Assembly: GCA_025360985.1 (NCBI GenBank)
Contig: JANYBA010000122.1
Location: 1 to 5,159 of the forward strand
Direction of reading: 5' to 3'
DNA length: 5,159 nucleotides
Source of the DNA: Gammaproteobacteria bacterium
GTDB taxonomy: Bacteria > Pseudomonadota > Gammaproteobacteria > Xanthomonadales > Xanthomonadaceae
The position numbers and the translations under genes were made by a program. Positions 1 through 5,159 of this stretch are shown piece by piece. Below the pieces are notes generated by a model. It saw only the letters and a program-made list of their open reading frames with translations, was not told the origin of the DNA and did not search any database. The first letter of the stretch is position 1, and every line of letters starts with the position of its first letter.

Positions 1-312
1 GTTGTAGGCGCGGCGCACGCCTTCGTTGGCCATGTCTTCGATGCTCATGGTCGCATCGTCCCAGCGCACGTCCATGCCGATCTTCAGGAATACCGTGACG
101 ATACCGGTGTCCTGGCAGATCGGCCGGTGGCCCTCCGCGCACATGCGCGAGTTGATCAGGATCTGGGCGATGGCGTCCCTGGCCGCGGGCGATTGCTCGC
201 GCTCGTAGGCGGCGGCGAGGTTCCGGATGTAATCAACCGGGTGGTAATACGAAATGTACTGCAGCGCGTCGGCGACGGACTGGATGAAATCTTCTTGTCG
301 GATGGTGGCCAT
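1..312 (-). CDS. Class I fumarate hydratase, N-terminal fragment (runs off the left edge)
   Basis: The minus frame from the ATG at 312-310 is open to the window edge and gives 104 residues beginning MATIRQEDFIQSVADALQYI. Residues 54-70 contain NSRMCAEGHRPICQDTG. The PxCQDTG motif is typical of class I (oxygen-sensitive, iron-sulfur) fumarases, and its cysteine (residue 66) should be the first of three ligands to the [4Fe-4S] cluster. The enzyme interconverts fumarate and malate in the TCA cycle in the cytoplasm. Family members are about 500 residues, so roughly four fifths, including the other two cluster cysteines, lies outside the window. The start is 15 bases downstream of the uup stop on the same strand, which would allow co-transcription. 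However, no Shine-Dalgarno is well placed, and a TAAAAT hexamer sits 7 bases before the ATG, so it may also have its own leaderless promoter. Recognition is from motifs and overall sequence. Related heterodimeric hydro-lyases (L(+)-tartrate dehydratase) share this domain, but the sequence looks like fumarase. Confidence 0.88.
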   Translation of the reverse strand, partial: MATIRQEDFIQSVADALQYISYYHPVDYIRNLAAAYEREQSPAARDAIAQILINSRMCAEGHRPICQDTGIVTVFLKIGMDVRWDDATMSIEDMANEGVRRAYN

Positions 313-319
313 GACGACG

Positions 320-325
320 ATTTTA
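320..325 (-). promoter_or_regulatory. Candidate -10 hexamer TAAAAT before the fumarase start
   Basis: On the minus strand TAAAAT matches the sigma-70 -10 consensus TATAAT at five of six positions and ends 7 bases before the fumarase ATG, so transcription would begin at or next to the start codon. It lies in the 15-base gap after the uup stop. No convincing -35 box is seen upstream, inside the uup coding end. The call relies mainly on the same arrangement recurring before the other two genes. Confidence 0.35.
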
Positions 326-327
326 CC

Positions 328-2205
<1,878 letters not shown>

Positions 2206-2211
2206 CCGGCC

Positions 2212-2217
2212 ATTTTA
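2212..2217 (-). promoter_or_regulatory. Candidate -10 hexamer TAAAAT before the uup start
   Basis: TAAAAT on the minus strand lies 6 bases before the uup ATG, so a transcript would start at or near the first base of the start codon. No Shine-Dalgarno is visible between it and the ATG (spacer GGCCGG), consistent with a leaderless message. No clear -35 box is seen 15-18 bases further upstream. Confidence 0.4.
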
Positions 2218-2249
2218 GCGGTCGCGGCCGGCGAAAGCCCGATTCTGCG

Positions 2250-2265
2250 AAATCCCGCCGGATTT
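2250..2265. repeat. 6+6 inverted repeat AAATCC-CGCC-GGATTT in the divergent intergenic region
   Basis: A perfect 6-base inverted repeat with a 4-base spacer lies in the middle of the 89-base region between the divergent uup and sulfotransferase starts. Its two A+T-containing arms stand out from the GC-rich surroundings. It could be an operator for a dimeric regulator acting on one or both genes. It could also be chance; no regulator gene is nearby and I do not recognise the motif. Confidence 0.3.
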
Positions 2266-2282
2266 GCCCCGGCGCCGCAGGC

Positions 2283-2288
2283 TAGACT
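2283..2288 (+). promoter_or_regulatory. Candidate -10 hexamer TAGACT before the sulfotransferase start
   Basis: TAGACT matches the -10 consensus at four of six positions, including the most conserved TA at the start and T at the end. It ends 6 bases before the ATG at 2295. The intervening bases TCCGGC carry no ribosome binding site, so a leaderless transcript is plausible. No good -35 box is visible. Confidence 0.33.
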
Positions 2289-2294
2289 TCCGGC

Positions 2295-3797
2295 ATGGAA
2301 ACACGCATCCAACAGCTGTGGCAACGTGGCCTCGGCCACTTCCAGGAGGGCAACCTGGTTGCCGCGCAGGCCTGCTTCGAGGGCATCCTGGCGCGCGACC
2401 CGCAGCGCGCGCCGGCGTTTTTCCGCCTCGCGCTGATCTATTTCCAGCGCGGCGAACTGACCCACGCCGCCGCCCTTGCCGAACAGGCGCTCGCCCTGGG
2501 CCAGGAAAAGCTCGACATCCTCGCCCTGCTGGCAAGGATTTGCCTGGCCGCGGGTCGAGTTGCCATGGCCCGCGAATACGCGCATCGCGCCGCCCTGCTG
2601 CCGCGCGACTCGGCCGGCGCGCTCGATGCGCTGGGCGTCGTTTTCAGCCAGCTGGGCGAGCATGCCCGCGCCCTGGAAATGTTCGATTCCGCCATCGCAT
2701 TGGCGGCGCCATCGGCGGAACTTTATTTCGACCGGGCCATGGCGCAAGCCGCCGCCGGCGCCCACGAGGCGTTCGAACTCGACCTCGAGGCCTGCCTCGG
2801 CCTGGATCCCGACCACGCGAAGTCGCACTTCCACCTCGCCCGGCAGCGCCGCCGTGGCCTGAGCCCCGGCCACGCCGATTTCCTGCGCAAACGCCTGCGC
2901 CAATTGCCCGCCCGTAGTGCGGAAAACGAGATTGTCTCGCTCGCCTTGTTCCATGAACTCGATGGCCTGGGCCGGCATGCCGAGGCGTGGAACGTGCTCG
3001 AGGGCGCGCTCGCGACCAGGAGCGCATTCCTTCCGCACGAGTCCATGCCCTGGGAAAGCCTGCGCGCCCTGCAGACCGAGCCCCTGACAGCGCCGACCGT
3101 GGCGAGGGGACCGATTTTCGTCGTCGGATTGCCGAGGTCCGGCGTGGCCGTGCTCGCCGGTTTGCTGGAACGGCATCCCGATGTGCGCAGCCACGGCTCG
3201 GCACCGGTGTTCCAGCGACGCCTGAACGCCGAGTTGTCCCGCTCGCTTGGGCGGCCGAGTTTCTGGCCGCTGTCCGCCACCGCCCTGGGCGAGGTCGACT
3301 TCGAAGCCTTGGGGCGCGACTACATGACCCAGGTCGGTGCCGACGATGACGCGCCGATCCTCGAGGCCGCGCCGATGAACGCGATGCTGCTGGGGGCCAT
3401 CGCACGGGCGTTGCCGCGCGCGCGCTTCCTGCACCTAACGCGCGATCTGGCCGACAACGCGCTGTCGCTTCTGGCCTTGCCGCGTGCCGAGGCTGGCCTT
3501 CGCAACAACGATATCGACCGCCTGGCCGAAGATGTGGCTGGATACGACGATTTGATGCTGCACTGGCAGGAGGTCCTGCCCGGACGGATCATGGACGTTC
3601 AATACGAAAGCCTGGTCCAAAAACCCGAGATGGTGCTGCGCGTGGCCTGCGTCTTCCTTGGACTTCGCTTCCAGTCCAGCATGGTGGCGCACGACCTGCA
3701 CGAGCGCCGCGTCGGCCGCGCCCTGCCCTACGCCGACCAGCTTGCAAGCTGGCCGGCGGGCCAAGCCGGCGGCCCGGGCCTGATCGCTATCGGCTGA
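2295..3797 (+). CDS. TPR-repeat protein with C-terminal sulfotransferase domain
   Basis: A 500-residue protein with no signal peptide. Residues about 5-172 form roughly five tetratricopeptide repeats of 34 residues; the first ends ACFEGILARDP and another includes ALGVVFSQLGEHARALEMF. These are probably for protein binding. Residues about 273-480 resemble PAPS-dependent sulfotransferases of the bacterial TPR-sulfotransferase group. They contain a 5'-phosphosulfate loop PIFVVGLPRSG (273-283), a 3'-phosphate region FLHLTRDLADNALSLL (378-393) and a later YESLVQKPE segment. Such enzymes transfer sulfate from PAPS to a hydroxyl on a protein, glycan or small molecule; the acceptor here is unknown. 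Oddities: the usual PRSGTT is PRSGVA (3132-3149), and the usual D-K-x-P segment reads ILEAAPMN (355-362) with no lysine. Catalysis may therefore be weak, altered or lost. The ATG at 2295 places the first TPR close to the N-terminus; no Shine-Dalgarno is present. The last 20 or so residues are a Gly/Ala/Pro-rich tail encoded by an inverted-repeat-rich segment. The stop overlaps the convergent GH44 gene by 11 bases. Confidence 0.85.
   Translation: METRIQQLWQRGLGHFQEGNLVAAQACFEGILARDPQRAPAFFRLALIYFQRGELTHAAALAEQALALGQEKLDILALLARICLAAGRVAMAREYAHRAALLPRDSAGALDALGVVFSQLGEHARALEMFDSAIALAAPSAELYFDRAMAQAAAGAHEAFELDLEACLGLDPDHAKSHFHLARQRRRGLSPGHADFLRKRLRQLPARSAENEIVSLALFHELDGLGRHAEAWNVLEGALATRSAFLPHESMPWESLRALQTEPLTAPTVARGPIFVVGLPRSGVAVLAGLLERHPDVRSHGSAPVFQRRLNAELSRSLGRPSFWPLSATALGEVDFEALGRDYMTQVGADDDAPILEAAPMNAMLLGAIARALPRARFLHLTRDLADNALSLLALPRAEAGLRNNDIDRLAEDVAGYDDLMLHWQEVLPGRIMDVQYESLVQKPEMVLRVACVFLGLRFQSSMVAHDLHERRVGRALPYADQLASWPAGQAGGPGLIAIG
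3737..3780. repeat. GC-rich inverted repeats at the convergent gene ends; possible transcription barrier
   Basis: Positions 3737-3752 are a perfect 16-base palindrome, CCAGCTTGCAAGCTGG. Immediately after, GCCGGC at 3752-3757 can pair with GCCGGC at 3765-3770 around a 7-base loop, and 3771-3780 is the palindrome GGCCCGGGCC. The block lies just before the sulfotransferase stop and begins 6 bases past the GH44 stop when read on the minus strand. Structure at a convergent junction would fit termination of one or both genes. No T-run follows on either strand, so it is not a standard intrinsic terminator. Confidence 0.3.
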
Positions 3798-5070
3798 CCC
3801 GAACGGTGACGGTGTTCGAATACGCCGAGAACTTGCCGGTGGTCGTGTTGAAGGCGCGTACCCGGTAGAGATAGCTGGCCTTTGCCACGGTCTCGGCGTA
3901 GGTCGTGATGTTGGCGCCGACCTGCCCGACTTGCACAAAACTACTGCTTCCAGCCGGGGCGCGCTCGATGGCGAATCCCTGCTCGTTGCTGGAATTGTCG
4001 GTCCAGCGCAACGTGACCTTCCCGCCCTTGGCCGCGCTGCCGCTGAGTCCGGACGGCGCGGCGATGATATTGGGATCACCGGTCACGCTGATCGAAAGCG
4101 ATTTGCTTGCGGTGGCGCCGCGATTGTCGGTCACGGTGAGCTGCGCGCTGTAACTGCCCGCCGCCGCGTAAGTGTGGCTGGTCGAGATGCCACTACCCGT
4201 CGCGCCGTCGCCAAACGTCCAGGCGTAACTGCTGATGCTGCCATCCGGATCGGACGAGCCCGCGCCGCTGAACGACACCGGCAGGGGCACGGCGCCGCTG
4301 CTCGGGGTCGCGCTGGCAACCGCCGTCGGCGGAACATTCGGCGTGCCACCGGCGACCACGAACAGGGTGACGCTCTGCGCCGGCACCGAAGTCACCAGGC
4401 TGTTGCCGCCCAGGGCGATGTTGGCGGGATGGGTGATCGTATTCGTCGACGTCAGTTGCCAGACCTGGGCCGTACCCGAATTGGCGAAGTTGGCCAGGTT
4501 GACGGTCACCGGCGTTGAACCGGAGAGCACCTTCGAAACCACCATCACGGTAAGCGCGCCGTCGCTGCCGCGCGTGGCGGCGAAGGCCGAGAGATTGTCG
4601 GGGTTCGGGACCGTGGCCGCGACCGACGTATCGCCGAAACCGGACTTGGCGCCATCGTAGTTGCGATACAGCTTCATCGCCTTGTAGGTCGGCGTATTCG
4701 CATCCGGCGTAGTCCAGCGGGTGGCGATGTCGAGGTTCTCGCGCCCGAGGATGCCGTAGATGTCGGCCTGGGTGGTGGCGCCGTTGATATGGCCCTCGGC
4801 GCCCCAGTTGTATTCGGTGAGCGCCAGCTTGAGCCCCGGGTAGTAGCTGTTCACCCAGCCCTTCATGCGCGGGATCAGCATGACCTTGTCGTTGATCCAG
4901 GTCGGATCGACGTAGCTCGTGTCCCAAAGCGCGCGCGTCGAACGGTTGCGCAGCTGCTGCATCGTGGTCGAGGTGTCGTTGCCGAATTCGCCTCCCTGCG
5001 GGTAGTAGTGCAGCGAGAACACGTCGAGCACGCGCTTGCCGGTCTGTAGCTCGTATTTGTGCAGCTGGTC
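3787..5070 (-). CDS. Glycoside hydrolase family 44 enzyme with PKD and FN3 domains, missing its N-terminal part
   Basis: About 427 residues read as the C-terminal part of a GH44 beta-glycanase, a family of endoglucanases/xyloglucanases/mannanases acting on plant polysaccharides outside the cell. Recognisable stretches are DVFSLHYYPQGGEF (ending near 4984), LALTEYNWGAEGHINGATT (about 4770-4827) and ATRWTTPDANTPTYKAMKLY. The glutamate of TEYNWG (codon 4815-4813) is the expected catalytic nucleophile. The acid/base glutamate lies further upstream and is not present. The end of the GH44 beta-sandwich follows, then a PKD domain (about 4332-4084; SSDPDGSISSYAWTFGDG) and a fibronectin type III domain (about 4056-3796; VTLRWTDNSSNEQGF), both common in secreted polysaccharide enzymes. 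The frame stays open to 5159, but residues encoded beyond 5070 (HGRA and upstream, His/Asp-rich) do not look like GH44; they are the antisense of an oppositely oriented GH44 piece. The GTG at 5031-5029 falls inside conserved sequence (KRVLDVF) and is unlikely to be the true start. No signal peptide is in view. The stop overlaps the convergent sulfotransferase gene. Confidence 0.88.
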   Translation of the reverse strand, partial: DQLHKYELQTGKRVLDVFSLHYYPQGGEFGNDTSTTMQQLRNRSTRALWDTSYVDPTWINDKVMLIPRMKGWVNSYYPGLKLALTEYNWGAEGHINGATTQADIYGILGRENLDIATRWTTPDANTPTYKAMKLYRNYDGAKSGFGDTSVAATVPNPDNLSAFAATRGSDGALTVMVVSKVLSGSTPVTVNLANFANSGTAQVWQLTSTNTITHPANIALGGNSLVTSVPAQSVTLFVVAGGTPNVPPTAVASATPSSGAVPLPVSFSGAGSSDPDGSISSYAWTFGDGATGSGISTSHTYAAAGSYSAQLTVTDNRGATASKSLSISVTGDPNIIAAPSGLSGSAAKGGKVTLRWTDNSSNEQGFAIERAPAGSSSFVQVGQVGANITTYAETVAKASYLYRVRAFNTTTGKFSAYSNTVTVRVSR

Positions 5071-5159
5071 GGCGCGACCATGGACGAGATCCGCCAGAAG
5101 ATGATCGACTACGGCGCCATGATCAAGGTGGTTGATCCGGGCGCCGTGGTGGTTGGCCC
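5071..5159 (+). CDS. Oppositely oriented GH44 fragment (runs off the right edge)
   Basis: The plus frame from 5071 to the edge encodes GATMDEIRQKMIDYGAMIKV followed by VDPGAVVVGP. This strongly resembles the GH44 segment that precedes the EEWGWSGY-like stretch, located some 50 or more residues N-terminal to the DQLHKYELQTGKR region encoded on the minus strand just left of 5070. A plus-strand stop (TAG) at 5047-5049 shows that the frame does not extend back as a gene. The ATG at 5080 has no ribosome binding site and sits inside conserved sequence, so it is not a gene start. The fragment is therefore the displaced, inverted upstream part of a GH44 gene, or part of a second inverted copy. It may be a chimeric contig end. 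The identification is from memory of the family; the piece is only 29 complete codons. Confidence 0.6.

Noticed and set aside
3721..3797. Frameshift or truncation at the C-terminus of the sulfotransferase
   Set aside because: The segment VGRALPYADQLASW is a plausible version of the usual family ending, and the neighbouring frames offer no better continuation, so the protein seems to end near its natural length.
4193..4927. 244-codon minus-strand frame within the GH44 gene, and several plus-strand frames opposite it
   Set aside because: They are alternative-frame readings of the GH44, PKD and FN3 coding region, and none shows a family motif.
5029..5031. GTG as the start codon of the GH44 gene
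   Set aside because: The frame continues upstream with GH44-like residues (DQLHKYELQTGKR), so this valine is internal to the conserved catalytic domain. The real start is outside the window.

Overview
The window is GC-rich DNA with dense coding and no gene-free stretch over 100 bases. The Uup and fumarase proteins, together with a TPR-sulfotransferase and a secreted GH44 glycanase, suggest a gammaproteobacterium near Xanthomonadaceae/Rhodanobacteraceae (Lysobacterales). This placement rests on recognising protein styles, not on a search.

Layout. (1) Positions 1-312, minus strand: N-terminal 104 residues of an iron-sulfur class I fumarate hydratase, cut by the window edge. (2) Positions 328-2205, minus strand: complete Uup-type ABC-F ATPase, ending 15 bases before the fumarase start. 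(3) Positions 2206-2294: short divergent intergenic region with two start-proximal -10-like hexamers and a 6+6 inverted repeat. (4) Positions 2295-3797, plus strand: TPR-repeat protein fused to a PAPS-type sulfotransferase domain with several altered signature residues. (5) Positions 3787 to about 5070, minus strand: C-terminal part of a secreted GH44 glycoside hydrolase followed by PKD and fibronectin type III domains. Its stop codon overlaps the sulfotransferase end by 11 bases. (6) About 5071-5159, plus strand: a second GH44-like piece in the opposite orientation. It corresponds to protein sequence that should lie upstream of the piece in (5).

The genes do not form one pathway. Fumarase (TCA cycle) and Uup (ribosome/DNA-associated ATPase) are housekeeping. 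The sulfotransferase and the GH44 enzyme look like independent accessory functions. The two strongest observations are the abrupt reversal of GH44 coding direction near 5070, which is either a real rearrangement or a chimeric contig end, and the recurrence of a TANNNT hexamer 6-7 bases before all three visible native start codons with no Shine-Dalgarno sequence, which points to leaderless transcripts. I found no RNA gene, insertion sequence, CRISPR array or convincing undescribed multi-gene system.
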